Assembly: GCA_963829585.1 (NCBI GenBank) | Contig: CAWHJD010000011.1 | Coordinates: 1-64,000, forward strand | DNA length: 64,000 nucleotides | Direction of reading: 5' to 3' | From: Sva-07 sp963829585 | GTDB lineage: Bacteria > Actinomycetota > Acidimicrobiia > Acidimicrobiales > Ilumatobacteraceae | Part shown: piece after piece, positions 8,190-16,740 of the stretch | Layout: every line of letters starts with the position of its first letter | Numbering within the stretch: the first letter of the stretch is position 1 | The notes under the pieces: model-generated | What the model saw: only the letters and a program-made list of their open reading frames with translations | What the model was told of the DNA's origin: nothing | Databases searched by the model: none | Program-made: the position numbers and the translations under genes

Positions 8190-8939
8190 CTACTCGGGCA
8201 GGTTCGCCGACGACGAGCCGACGGTGGCGCCGCCGTCGATGATGAACTCGTGACCCGTCGAATAGGTCGCCTCCCGCAGGATGAACAGCAGCATCGCCGT
8301 CACCTCCTCGGGCTCCCCGACTCGGGCAATCGGCTGGGCGGCGGCGATGTCCTCCGACAACCCCTCGAGCATCGCGGTGCGGATCGGACCCGGATGGATC
8401 GAGTTGACGCGGATTCCGAACGGACCGAACTCGATGGCCGCCGTCTTCGTCAACCCCCGCACTCCCCACTTGCTGGCGACGTACGCACCGAGATTCGCGT
8501 ATCCCTGCAGGCCCGCAGTCGACGAGATGTTCACGATCGCTCCCCCACCAGCGCGCTTCATCGACGGCACTACCGTGTGCATGCCGAGCCACACGCCTGT
8601 CAGGTTGATGTCGATCGTGCGTTGCCAACTGTCGGGCGCCAGGTTCTCGATCGATCCGAACATCACGATCCCGGCATTGTTCACCAGCACCCCGATCGGA
8701 CCCCACGATGCCTCGGTCGACGCAACCACTTCGTCCCAAGCGGCGGCATCGGTCACGTCGAGGTGTCGGTACACGACGGAGTCACCGAGTTCCGCGGCCA
8801 GCGCCTCGCCGAGATCATCGAGCACGTCGGTCGCCACGACCTTGGCTCCTGCCCCGACAAGGCCACGCACGTGCTGTGCGCCCATTCCCCGGGCGGCGCC
8901 CGTCACGATCGCCACCACTCCGTCCAACGACATGGTCAT
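8190..8939 (-). CDS. SDR-family NAD(P)-dependent oxidoreductase
   Basis: A classical short-chain dehydrogenase of 249 residues. Visible motifs are the cofactor loop TGAARGMG, LDVTD, NNAG (LVNNAGIVMFGS), catalytic Ser in NISSTAG, and the YVASK pair. PGPIRTAM and an intact C-terminal region (GHEFIIDGGATVGSSS) follow. It resembles the 3-alpha/20-beta-hydroxysteroid dehydrogenase branch, but the substrate is not determinable. ATG 8939 has GAGGAGG about 7 bases upstream, better than the longer frame beginning at 8981. It lies between two tRNA genes and is probably transcribed alone. Confidence 0.92.
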   Translation of the reverse strand: MTMSLDGVVAIVTGAARGMGAQHVRGLVGAGAKVVATDVLDDLGEALAAELGDSVVYRHLDVTDAAAWDEVVASTEASWGPIGVLVNNAGIVMFGSIENLAPDSWQRTIDINLTGVWLGMHTVVPSMKRAGGGAIVNISSTAGLQGYANLGAYVASKWGVRGLTKTAAIEFGPFGIRVNSIHPGPIRTAMLEGLSEDIAAAQPIARVGEPEEVTAMLLFILREATYSTGHEFIIDGGATVGSSSANLPE

Positions 8940-9040
8940 CTCGAGCCTCCTCGTGCACGGGCCACCATCAACGGTGACCACTCAGCACACCCATACTGGT
9001 CGTTCCTGTCCGGCCGCGGACGAGGCGAAGGTCCCGTGGA

Positions 9041-9078
9041 AAACGACGATGGACCCCCGGGCGATCCGAAGGTCCATC
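9041..9078 (-). terminator. Intrinsic terminator after tRNA-Asn
   Basis: On the minus strand, GATGGACC and GGTCCATC form an 8-bp stem around a 15-nt loop, followed by GTCGTTTTCC. It starts about 10 bases after the tRNA 3' end. Confidence 0.55.
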
Positions 9079-9086
9079 ATCTCGTG

Positions 9087-9159
9087 CTCCGGGAGCAGGG
9101 CTCGAACCTGCGACCCATTGATTAACAGTCAATTGCTCTGCCAGCTGAGCTATCCCGGA
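9087..9159 (-). tRNA. tRNA-Asn (GUU)
   Basis: Minus-strand cloverleaf with acceptor stem TCCGGGA/TCCCGGA, D arm GCTC/GAGC, anticodon loop CTGTTAA (anticodon GTT), T arm GCAGGTTCGAGCCCTGC and discriminator G. CCA is not encoded, unlike the other two tRNAs here. Confidence 0.95.
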
Positions 9160-9221
9160 ATGGCGAATGATGAGGTTACCGCCCCGATCATCGCCATCAC
9201 ACGCCACGCCGACAAGGTCGT

Positions 9222-9980
9222 TCAGGTGGACGCGAGAACCGGCAGCGTCGGAGTCCGACTGCCTCCCGCGGGCTCCTCCGTGACGGCGATCGTCATCCCG
9301 GTCGGGTCGACGTCGTCCAGGCGTTCGAGGACCGAACCATCGTCGTCCGGCCGGAACAGACCGGCGGATACCGGTTCACCGTCGCCCACCAGCCACAGCT
9401 GATAGGTCTCGGCATCGGTGAGTTCGGGGACACCCTCGCCCTCGACGACGATGGCCTCCTGCGACGGCGAGTACGTCACCTGCAGCGACCCATCGAGATC
9501 GCCGTCGAGCACCAGGGTCACGGCGTCGGACGCTTCGACCACCGCCAGTTCGTCGTCGGAGCCGCCGCCCTGCTGCGAGACCACGACCACTCCCCCGACG
9601 ACCAGCACCAGGGCGGCGGCCGCACCGACCACGAGCGCCAGGAACCTCCGTCGACGCCGGTCGTCCAGCGACACCACCGCCGGTGGGGCGTGCGACGGTT
9701 CGTTGTCAGGCGTTCTGGACGGAACGGGCGGCAGCTCATCGTCATCCCGATCCTGCTGCGGTGTCCGGCGGATGGCAGCCAGCACGTCCCCACGCAGACG
9801 GAGGGGCGGCTCCTCGGCGGAGGCAACCTGCACCGCCGCGGCCGCGGCGAGTGCCTCGTCCAGGGCAGTAGCGACGGTCGGGTCGGCGAGCACGGCTGCG
9901 TCGAGTTCCAGGAGCTGCGCGGACGTGAGCTCACCGAGGGCGGCGAGTGCGATCAGTTCATCAGTCCGGTCGGAGGTCAT
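9222..9980 (-). CDS. rskA: Anti-sigma factor, RskA family
   Basis: A 252-residue membrane anti-sigma factor. The N-terminal part (ELIALAALGELTSAQLLELD) matches the short sigma-binding domain of RskA-type proteins. A basic linker (RRRRR) leads into one membrane helix (FLALVVGAAAALVLVVGGVV), and the extracytoplasmic part contains YQLWLVGDGEPVSAG, the RskA C-terminal domain signature. It overlaps the stop of the sigma gene by four bases (ATGA), the usual arrangement for a sigma factor and its partner. It is expected to hold SigK at the membrane until proteolysis releases it. Confidence 0.9.
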   Translation of the reverse strand: MTSDRTDELIALAALGELTSAQLLELDAAVLADPTVATALDEALAAAAAVQVASAEEPPLRLRGDVLAAIRRTPQQDRDDDELPPVPSRTPDNEPSHAPPAVVSLDDRRRRRFLALVVGAAAALVLVVGGVVVVSQQGGGSDDELAVVEASDAVTLVLDGDLDGSLQVTYSPSQEAIVVEGEGVPELTDAETYQLWLVGDGEPVSAGLFRPDDDGSVLERLDDVDPTGMTIAVTEEPAGGSRTPTLPVLAST

Positions 9981-10606
9981 TGGCCCGCGCCCAGTCTTGC
10001 ACCGAGTTTCTTCAGTCCGCCGCGCACTCGGCCTTTCACCGTGCCGAGCGGCAGGTCCAGCCGTTCGGCGATCTCCGAATGACTGTCACCGTCGATGAAG
10101 GCCATCCGGATCACCACCTGCTGGTCGGCGGGCAACTCGGCGATGGCCCGTTCCACCCGCTCGGCGTCGAGCGACGCCACCACGGTGTCACCGGTGTCGC
10201 GCATCTCGTCGGGCCGACGCAGCCCGGCTCGCTGGATGCGGTCGCGCTGCGATTGCTCCCGTCGTACGCGGTCGACGGCGCGCCGCCGAGCGATGGTGAC
10301 GGCCCACGTCGACACGCTCGCCCGCTCGGGATCGAACCGAGCAGCGGTGCGCCACAGCTCGACGAAAACCTCCTGTGCGACCTCCTCGGACATGGCGGGA
10401 TCACGCAGCACCCGTCGGATCACTCCGAACACCACCCCCGCGAGCAGGTCGTAGAGCTCGGCGAAGGCCGCCTCGTCGCCCTGTTGCACGCGGCCGATCA
10501 ACAGCAAGGGGTCGGGTGCAGGCGAGACGATCGGTTCATGATGCCAGGGATGTGCACCGTCGCGACCGATCCGGATCGCCGAGTCCTGCACCTCGGCCAC
10601 GTTCAT
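9977..10606 (-). CDS. sigK: ECF RNA polymerase sigma factor, SigK-like
   Basis: A 209-residue extracytoplasmic-function sigma factor. Region 2 is seen in DEAAFAELYDLLAGVVFGVI, EVAQEVFVELWRTAARFDP and ASVSTWAVTIARRRAVDRVR. Region 4 is seen in AIAELPADQQVVIRMAFIDG and HSEIAERLDLPLGTVKGRVR. Adjacent RskA and a nearby fasciclin gene identify the SigK type. The protein contains no cysteine at all, so the disulfide redox control reported for M. tuberculosis SigK cannot operate here. Its start overlaps the stop of the upstream small gene by four bases, making a three-gene coupled unit. Confidence 0.9.
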   Translation of the reverse strand: MNVAEVQDSAIRIGRDGAHPWHHEPIVSPAPDPLLLIGRVQQGDEAAFAELYDLLAGVVFGVIRRVLRDPAMSEEVAQEVFVELWRTAARFDPERASVSTWAVTIARRRAVDRVRREQSQRDRIQRAGLRRPDEMRDTGDTVVASLDAERVERAIAELPADQQVVIRMAFIDGDSHSEIAERLDLPLGTVKGRVRGGLKKLGARLGAGQ

Positions 10607-10980
10607 CGTGCGCTTCCGACGAACGCCGCGAACGTCATGGCACGCAGACCTCGGATCGGCGTGCCCGTGAACGATCGATCGGAGGTGGTCGAACGCAGAC
10701 GCGGTACGAAACGATGGGACCCGACCCGCATCTCCAGTTGGAGCACGATCTCATCGCAGCGCACGACGTCACGGACGGTGAGCGCAGTACTCGACCCGTC
10801 GACGAGCTCCACGAGCACGATCTCGGCCGAGCGATCGAGACGAATCATCGCGAACACGTCCACGAACGAGACGACGATCCGTCCGCAACGATCGACGAAC
10901 GCCACATCGAGCAGCCGGTGGGCGGTGAGCGAGCGAGGCCCGACGAGACCATCGACCGAGATCAGTGGTGCCGATGTCAT
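10603..10980 (-). CDS. Hypothetical protein upstream of sigK
   Basis: A 125-residue frame starting at ATG 10980 (TSAPLISVDGLVGPRSLTAH) whose TGA overlaps the sigK ATG. Support is the four-base overlap and strongly G/C-ending codons across the whole length. It looks mostly beta-strand with one central cysteine (DRCG) and a second in VVRCDE. No family is recognised. A longer frame begins at 11124 but would run through the hairpin at 11084-11121. Its position suggests a role linked to the sigma/anti-sigma pair; this is inference. Confidence 0.55.
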   Translation of the reverse strand: MTSAPLISVDGLVGPRSLTAHRLLDVAFVDRCGRIVVSFVDVFAMIRLDRSAEIVLVELVDGSSTALTVRDVVRCDEIVLQLEMRVGSHRFVPRLRSTTSDRSFTGTPIRGLRAMTFAAFVGSAR

Positions 10981-11083
10981 GCACCTGGTTCGCAGCCACC
11001 GCTCCGATGGATCACTGCCGATGCCAGCTCGTCGCCACTCGTCGTGTCTCGTCGCCAACGGTGGCCCACCCGATCTCGGACGC

Positions 11084-11121
11084 GCGAGTGGCGGGAAGGC
11101 CAGAGCCTTCCCGCCACTCGC
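11084..11121. terminator. Strong hairpin terminator after the fasciclin gene
   Basis: A perfect 17-bp stem, GCGAGTGGCGGGAAGGC with its complement, around the loop CAGA. It lies about 30 bases past the fasciclin gene stop and just before the sigK unit, so it should separate their transcripts. Confidence 0.7.
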
Positions 11122-11151
11122 CATCGCCGGTGCGTCACACCGAGCCCGTCG

Positions 11152-11859
11152 TCAGGGCATGAGCACCGCGTCGATCACGTGCACCGTGGCGTTGGCCGTC
11201 TGGATGTCGGCACAGCCAACGGTCGCTTGTCCATTGACCATCAGCGAACCGTCGTCGGCAACCTCCAGGGTGATGTCGGCGCCGTTCACCGTGGTCACGG
11301 AGTCGAGCTCGGCGAGGTCGGCGCTCGACAACTTCTCGCCGGCCACGACGTGCAGCGTCAGGATCGACGTGAGCAGGTCGGTGTCGGCCAGGACGGCATC
11401 GAGCGTTCCCGCGGGCAGGGCCTCGAACGCCGGGTTGGCCGGGGCGAAGATGGTGAACGGACCATCGCTGTTGAGCGTGTCGACGAGACCGGCGGCCGAG
11501 ACCGCCTGCACCAACGTCGACAGCACGGGGTTGTTCGACGCCGCCGTCGCCGCCGGATCGTCGGTCATCCCGTCGAAGGATCCTTCGCCGTCGGCCGGAA
11601 CTGCCGAGCAGAGCGGACCGCTCGGTGCCATCGCCTCCATGGCCTCGGTGGTCGGCGTCATCTCCTCCATGGCGTCGGTGGTCATGGGCTCGGTGGTCAT
11701 GGGCTCGGTGGCCATCGGCGCCTCGGTCGTCATCGACTCGGTGGCCGCCGGTGCCTCATCGGCGGCCGCGTCGTTGTCGTCACTGCCGCATGCGGCGGCG
11801 ACGAGCGAGAGCGAGGCGAGCGCGATGATCAGCTTCGGTGTGCGGTTGCGGGTTCTCAT
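11152..11859 (-). CDS. Fasciclin-domain lipoprotein
   Basis: A 235-residue secreted lipoprotein. The signal peptide (LIIALASLSLVAAACG) ends in a lipobox with the lipidated cysteine near residue 24. A low-complexity, Met/Thr/Glu-rich linker with repeated MTTEPM units follows, then one fasciclin (FAS1) domain with VLSTLVQAVSAAGLVDTLNS, PFTIFAPANPAFEALP, TLHVVAGEKLSS and a C-terminal ATVHVIDAVLMP. FAS1 domains act in adhesion or surface binding. AGGAGA precedes ATG 11859. MPT70/MPT83 fasciclin proteins are SigK targets in mycobacteria, which makes this gene a likely target of the neighbouring SigK. Confidence 0.92.
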   Translation of the reverse strand: MRTRNRTPKLIIALASLSLVAAACGSDDNDAAADEAPAATESMTTEAPMATEPMTTEPMTTDAMEEMTPTTEAMEAMAPSGPLCSAVPADGEGSFDGMTDDPAATAASNNPVLSTLVQAVSAAGLVDTLNSDGPFTIFAPANPAFEALPAGTLDAVLADTDLLTSILTLHVVAGEKLSSADLAELDSVTTVNGADITLEVADDGSLMVNGQATVGCADIQTANATVHVIDAVLMP

Positions 11860-11948
11860 GTCTGTCTCCTGTTGTTGGGGGGTTGTGTTGCTGTTCACGC
11901 TGCGGTGCAGCGAGTGGGTGGAATCCGTCGGGCGATCCGGGGGGCGGA

Positions 11949-13586
11949 TCACTCGACGAAGACCACGATCTGGTGGTGCCCGGAGGCGCCATCGGGAAGG
12001 GGTTCGGATCGTTCGTCGGTTTGGATCACTCCGTCTCCGTCGATCGCCCGGCACCTGATCGACGTTCGTCCGGCAGCGGCGGGGGTCCAGCGGAACGCCC
12101 ACTGACGCCACGTGTCGTCGTTGAGCGCGGCACCCAGCTCGCACGCCTGCCAGGGACCGTCGTCGAGTTGCACCTCGACGGCACTGATCCCGCGGGTCTG
12201 CGCCCATGCCACCCCACCCACCGCGGCCACGCCGTCGGCGGTGCGTGACAACGTGGCGAGACCGTCGACCGAGTCGATCCGGCTCATCAGCTTGATGGGC
12301 GCCCGATCGGCGTATCCCCGCGGCACCCAGTACTGCTCGAACCGGTCGAACGTGGTGATCTCGATCTCGGTGAGCCATTTCGTGGCCGACACGTAGCCGT
12401 ACAGCCCCGGCACGATCAGCCGGACGGGGAACCCGTGCTCCAACGGGAGCGGCTCGCCGTTCATGCCGAACGCCACCAACGCATTGCGCCCGTCGGTCGC
12501 CGCCTCGAGCGGGAACCCACACGTGTAACCGTCGATCGAGCGCCCCACGACCTGGTCCGCGCCGGGTTGCACGCCGGCCTCCGCGAGGAGTTCGTCCAGC
12601 CGTACACCGGTCCATCGCGCGTTGCCGATGAGTTGGCCGCCGACCGTGTTCGACACGCACGTGAGGGTGATGTCGTGCTCCACCACGCCGCGGCGCAGCA
12701 GATCGTCGAAGCTGAGACGCAGCTCGCGGTCGACCAGGCCGGTCACCCGCAGCTCGTAGCCCTCGGTCGGGACCTGGGGAACCGTCAGCGCGGTGTCGAT
12801 CCGGTAGAAGTCGCTGTTGGGCGTGACGAACGGTGCCACCCCGTCGACACCGACCGACACGTCGGACCCGATCGGTGGCAGCGTGTTGCTCGCCCGGGGC
12901 AGCCTCACGTTCATCCGTGATTCGTCGGCACTGAACCGGCTGCGGATGGAGCGGCCCACGGACCCGGCTCCCGCGCCGACGAGCGCGACGACGGCGAGCA
13001 TCCCGCCGGTGCGGAGGAACAACTCCCGTCTGGTCGAGGTCGCCGGACCGGTCGGTGCCGGCCCGAGAGTCGGAGCTGCCGCGCCGGCGCGTTCGCCCTC
13101 ATCCGCCCCGGCGCGGCGCCGTCGCGGCGCCAGGATCGGATGGGCGACGTGGTGGGCGAGTGCGAGTCCGCCCGCTCCGGCCAGCGCACCGACCACGGTG
13201 GGGATGGCGTCGTCGAGTGAACCACTCGCTCGGTTCGTGATCGCCGCTGCCGCCCCGAGCACCCCGAACGCCCCGATGCCGATCAGGCCGATGCGGATGC
13301 TCCGGCGGAATGCCAGTGCGCCGATGATCGCCGCGTACACGACGAGCGCCACGCCGATGCCGATGAGCAGAGCCGGCTTGTCGTTCGTCCCGAACGTCGC
13401 GATGGCGAAGTCCTTCACGAACGGCGGCACGTTGTCGACGACTCGATCACCGACGTCGATGATCGGTGAGCGCCAGGAACGCGAGAGGCCGGCGACGAGT
13501 TCGGCGACGCCGAGCGCGAGGACGGCGGCGACCACACCGGAGGCGGCGCCGAGCGCCGTAGTGGACCGGCTGGAGAGTGCGTTCAT
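11949..13586 (-). CDS. Membrane-anchored molybdopterin-dependent oxidoreductase (sulfite oxidase family)
   Basis: A 545-residue protein with four or five N-terminal membrane helices (residues 10-170, for example ALLIGIGVALVVYAAIIGAL). A basic stretch (RRELFLRTGGMLAVVALVGA) and further hydrophobic residues precede an extracytoplasmic catalytic domain. The domain shows the sulfite-oxidase pattern: FYRIDTALTVPQVP, the probable Mo-ligand cysteine in DITLTCVSN, GVRLDELLAEAGV, and PVRLIVPGLYGYVSATKWLT. The C-terminal dimer domain (VEVQLDDGPWQACELG) is also present. The substrate is unknown; sulfite or methionine-sulfoxide type chemistry is plausible. It lies 89 bases upstream of the fasciclin gene on the same strand. 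Confidence 0.9.
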   Translation of the reverse strand: MNALSSRSTTALGAASGVVAAVLALGVAELVAGLSRSWRSPIIDVGDRVVDNVPPFVKDFAIATFGTNDKPALLIGIGVALVVYAAIIGALAFRRSIRIGLIGIGAFGVLGAAAAITNRASGSLDDAIPTVVGALAGAGGLALAHHVAHPILAPRRRRAGADEGERAGAAAPTLGPAPTGPATSTRRELFLRTGGMLAVVALVGAGAGSVGRSIRSRFSADESRMNVRLPRASNTLPPIGSDVSVGVDGVAPFVTPNSDFYRIDTALTVPQVPTEGYELRVTGLVDRELRLSFDDLLRRGVVEHDITLTCVSNTVGGQLIGNARWTGVRLDELLAEAGVQPGADQVVGRSIDGYTCGFPLEAATDGRNALVAFGMNGEPLPLEHGFPVRLIVPGLYGYVSATKWLTEIEITTFDRFEQYWVPRGYADRAPIKLMSRIDSVDGLATLSRTADGVAAVGGVAWAQTRGISAVEVQLDDGPWQACELGAALNDDTWRQWAFRWTPAAAGRTSIRCRAIDGDGVIQTDERSEPLPDGASGHHQIVVFVE

Positions 13587-13611
13587 GCCCGTGGTTCGGG
13601 CCGCTCGCCTC

Positions 13612-13639
13612 GCTGGATCAGTCCTGCTGGATCAGTCCT
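13612..13639. repeat. 14-bp tandem repeat, two copies
   Basis: GCTGGATCAGTCCT is repeated head to tail in the gap between rpoD and the molybdo-oxidoreductase gene. A third partial GGATCAGTC lies about 20 bases on. No function is assigned. Confidence 0.7.
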
Positions 13640-13685
13640 GGTACGTCAGTCGACGCGGATCAGTCGTCGTGAATCGATCGCCGCG

Positions 13686-14975
13686 TCACTCGACCTCGAG
13701 GAACTCGCGCAGGCGCTCGGAGCGCTGCGGGTGACGCAGCTTGGCCAGCGTCTTGGCCTCGATCTGACGGATCCGCTCGCGAGTGACGCCGAACTCCTGG
13801 CCGACCTCCTCGAGCGTCTTGGCCCGGCCGCCGTCGAGACCGAAACGCAACCGCACGATCTCCTGCTCCCGGTCGGACAGCTCCCCGAGCACCTCGGTGA
13901 CGGCGTCGTGCAACATCATCCGTGTCGCCGCATCGGCCGGACTGTCGACCGAGCTGTCCTCGATGAAGTCGCCCAGGTTCGACTCGTCCTCCTCGCCCAC
14001 GGGCGAGTCGAGCGAGAGTGGGTCCTGTGAGATGCGCAACAGTTCACGGACCCGATCGGGTTCGAGTTGCACCCGCTCGGCAAGTTCGTCGACCGTCGGT
14101 TCCCGTTCCAGTTCCTGGTGCATCTGACGCTTCGCACGCGTCACCCGATTCATGTGCTCGACCATGTGCACCGGGATGCGGATCGTCCGCGCCTGGTCGG
14201 CGATCGAGCGGGTGATCGCCTGACGGATCCACCAGGTCGCATACGTCGAGAACTTGAAGCCCTTCGTGTAGTCGAACTTGTCGACCGCCCGCATCAGCCC
14301 GAGGTTGCCCTCCTGGATCAGGTCGAGCAGCTGCATTCCTCGACCCGAGTACCGCTTGGCAATGCTCACGACGAGACGCAGGTTCGCCTGTGTCAGCTCG
14401 CTCTTGGCTCGCTCGCCCCGGCTGACCGCGCGGATCAGCATCCGCTCCTCGCCGGTCGTCAACGTCTCGCCCTCGTCGTCGATGCGCTGCGCAGCGATCT
14501 TGCCTTCCTCGATCAACTGCGCCAGACGACGCTCGTCCTCCGTGGTGAGCAGATCGACCTGACCGATCTCGCGCAGGTACATGCGCACGGCGTCGGCGGT
14601 GCCGCCATCGCCCTTCGGTGCCGCCCTGCGAGTCCGACGTGTCCGCCCCCGCTCGAGGAGCTTCTCGACGTCGTCGTCGGCCTGGTGTCCGACCACCACA
14701 CGGCGGGTGATCGACGGCGGGGTGTCGTCGACGTGGTCCACCTCGACGTCGATCGTGATGCCGTGGCCGGCGATCGCCGACTGCACCTCGACGAGGACGT
14801 CGCTGGTCAACTCCACGTGGCGCAACACGTGAGCGACGTCTTCGGCGTGGAGTGCTCCCCCCTCGCGACCGCGACCGATCAACTCGTCCCACTCCACGTG
14901 ATCGACGCCCGCGAACGGGGCGACAACCACCTCCGGAGCAGCCGAGCCGTCGTCGGGAGCCTGATCAGCTCCCAT
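13686..14975 (-). CDS. rpoD: Primary RNA polymerase sigma factor (sigma-70/RpoD)
   Basis: A 429-residue housekeeping sigma factor. Region 1.2 is seen in DAVRMYLREIGQVDLLT. Region 2 contains LRLVVSIAKRYSGRGMQLLD, GNLGLMRAVDKFDYTKGFKF and the -10-recognition segment STYATWWIRQAITRSIADQA. Region 3 follows, then region 4 with LSDREQEIVRLRFGLDGG and the helix-turn-helix LEEVGQEFGVTRERIRQIEA. The N-terminal ~120 residues are acidic and variable. The gene overlaps the end of dnaG by 11 bases, keeping the dnaG-rpoD order of the macromolecular synthesis operon but without rpsU. Confidence 0.96.
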   Translation of the reverse strand: MGADQAPDDGSAAPEVVVAPFAGVDHVEWDELIGRGREGGALHAEDVAHVLRHVELTSDVLVEVQSAIAGHGITIDVEVDHVDDTPPSITRRVVVGHQADDDVEKLLERGRTRRTRRAAPKGDGGTADAVRMYLREIGQVDLLTTEDERRLAQLIEEGKIAAQRIDDEGETLTTGEERMLIRAVSRGERAKSELTQANLRLVVSIAKRYSGRGMQLLDLIQEGNLGLMRAVDKFDYTKGFKFSTYATWWIRQAITRSIADQARTIRIPVHMVEHMNRVTRAKRQMHQELEREPTVDELAERVQLEPDRVRELLRISQDPLSLDSPVGEEDESNLGDFIEDSSVDSPADAATRMMLHDAVTEVLGELSDREQEIVRLRFGLDGGRAKTLEEVGQEFGVTRERIRQIEAKTLAKLRHPQRSERLREFLEVE

Positions 14976-16725
14976 GGTGGCGTTCCTGCGATCGTCGATC
15001 CAGCCAACCTAGCAATGCGTCAGCCGCAGCAAGAGCGCGTTCGCGATCGGTGTCGTTGAGCGCCTCGAGTTCGAGGCGGGCGTCACGGTCCTCCTCGATG
15101 GTCGCCGTGTCGACCAAACGGGATCGGACTCGCAGTTCTCGGCGAACTGCCGCCGCGATCAACGTCCTCGCTTCGACGTCGGGAACCAGGTTCAGATCGG
15201 TGACCGCTGCGCGTTCGAGCACCTCTCGGGCATCGGGTGTCGCGATCTCGAGTGCGCCCTGCAGGTCGCCGTGGCTCTCGGCCAGGGCGGCGAACGCCAT
15301 CCGATTGGCGTCGTCGTCGAAGAGCGCCTCGATCAGCCACGGCGCGATCTCGTCCCAGGCCTGCACGAGCAACACCAGCGCGGCGAACTCTGCGTTCTCC
15401 ATCGGGCCCGTCGAACGCCTCGGCGCAACGTGGATCGCCGGATGCCTCGAGCCCCGCTCGGCGATCTGGACCAGGTCGCCGACCGGGAGCCCGACCCTTG
15501 TCGCGACCTCGCCGGCGTACAGCTTGCGGACGTTGGGGTTCGGGTGCTCGTTGACGACCGCCATCGCCTCCTCGGCCAGGCGGGCCCGGTGCTCGGGCGA
15601 ATCGACGGCACGCGAGTTCAACGTCCGCTGCAGCCTGAACCCGAGGAAGGGGATCGCCGAGTCGACGGCGCGCTGCAGTGCCTCGGGATCGCTCTGGGCA
15701 AGGTCGCCGGGATCCTTCCCCTGCGGGAGTTTCGCGACCGACACCTCGACGGCGTGCTGCTGCTCCCATTCGTAGAACCGCGCGGCGGCACCCTGCCCCG
15801 CGGCGTCGGCGTCGAATGCCAGCACCACCTTGCTCGCATACCGTTTGAGCAGCCGAACGTGCTCCTCCGTGAGCGCCGTACCGCAGGTCGCCACTGCGCG
15901 GGCAACACCCGCACGATGGAAGCCGATCACGTCGGTGTAGCCCTCGCACACCACCACCTGGTCGTGCTTCGCGATGTCGGCCTTGGCCCAGTTCAATCCG
16001 TACAGCACCTTCGACTTCGTGTAGATCGGCGTCTCCGAGGAGTTCTTGTACTTCGCCGGATCGTCGGAACCGGGCAGGACCCGCCCGCCGAAGGCCAACG
16101 CCTCCCCCGACTCGGAGAAGATCGGGAACATCACCCGCGCCCGGAACGAGTCCTGCATCTTGTTGCGCTTGTTGCGAAAGGCCAGCCCGACAGCCTGCAT
16201 CACGTCGGGCGACGCCCCGAGACCGCGTGACAGGGCATCCCAGTCGTCGGGCGCCCATCCGAGCTTGAACTGGCGGGCGACATCACCGGCCAACCCACGC
16301 CGACGCAGGTAGTCACGCGCGGCGCGCGCATCCGGGTCGGTCAACAGCCGGTGGTGATACCACTCGACGGCCGCGTCCATCGCTTCGACGAGCTGCTTGC
16401 GCCGAGCGCGTTCCTTCGACTGGCCGGTCGTGGTGTAGTTGAGCTGGATGCCGGCCTTGGCCGCGAGATGTTCGACCGCGCCGGGGAAATCGGTGTGCTC
16501 GATCTCCTGGATGAACGTGAACACGTCGCCACCCTTGTCGCAGCCGAAGCACTTGTAGCGCCCCGTCTCCTCACGGACGTTGAACGACCCGCTCTTCTCG
16601 GCGTGGAACGGGCACAATCCGACCCAGTTGCGCCCGACGCGCTTCAGCGCGACGTATTGCTGGATCGTGTCGACGATCGACACCGTGGACCGCAGCCGTT
16701 CGATGTCCTCGTCGACGATCCCCAT
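14965..16725 (-). CDS. dnaG: DNA primase
   Basis: Makes RNA primers for replication. The 586-residue protein has the CHC2 zinc finger (Cys38, His41, Cys59, Cys62), the RNA-polymerase core with RVMFPIFSESGEALAFGGRV, and the TOPRIM domain with the acidic VVVCEGYTDVIGFH and VVLAFDADAAGQ motifs. A helical C-terminal DnaB-binding region follows. TerC lies 12 bases upstream and rpoD overlaps its 3' end, so the three are probably cotranscribed. An internal promoter may also serve it, because TAGTCT lies 9 nt before the ATG. Confidence 0.96.
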   Translation of the reverse strand: MGIVDEDIERLRSTVSIVDTIQQYVALKRVGRNWVGLCPFHAEKSGSFNVREETGRYKCFGCDKGGDVFTFIQEIEHTDFPGAVEHLAAKAGIQLNYTTTGQSKERARRKQLVEAMDAAVEWYHHRLLTDPDARAARDYLRRRGLAGDVARQFKLGWAPDDWDALSRGLGASPDVMQAVGLAFRNKRNKMQDSFRARVMFPIFSESGEALAFGGRVLPGSDDPAKYKNSSETPIYTKSKVLYGLNWAKADIAKHDQVVVCEGYTDVIGFHRAGVARAVATCGTALTEEHVRLLKRYASKVVLAFDADAAGQGAAARFYEWEQQHAVEVSVAKLPQGKDPGDLAQSDPEALQRAVDSAIPFLGFRLQRTLNSRAVDSPEHRARLAEEAMAVVNEHPNPNVRKLYAGEVATRVGLPVGDLVQIAERGSRHPAIHVAPRRSTGPMENAEFAALVLLVQAWDEIAPWLIEALFDDDANRMAFAALAESHGDLQGALEIATPDAREVLERAAVTDLNLVPDVEARTLIAAAVRRELRVRSRLVDTATIEEDRDARLELEALNDTDRERALAAADALLGWLDRRSQERHHGS

Positions 16726-16734
16726 CAGGGGTCC

Positions 16735-16740
16735 AGACTA
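16735..16740 (-). promoter_or_regulatory. -10 box, dnaG (possible internal promoter)
   Basis: On the minus strand TAGTCT begins with the TAG stop codon of terC and ends 9 nt before the dnaG ATG. It could give dnaG-rpoD a separate near-leaderless transcript. Confidence 0.3.

Noticed and set aside
9947..12058. 703-codon plus-strand open frame across sigK and the fasciclin gene
   Set aside because: It lies antisense to four well-supported genes and has no recognisable domain; high GC makes long shadow frames.
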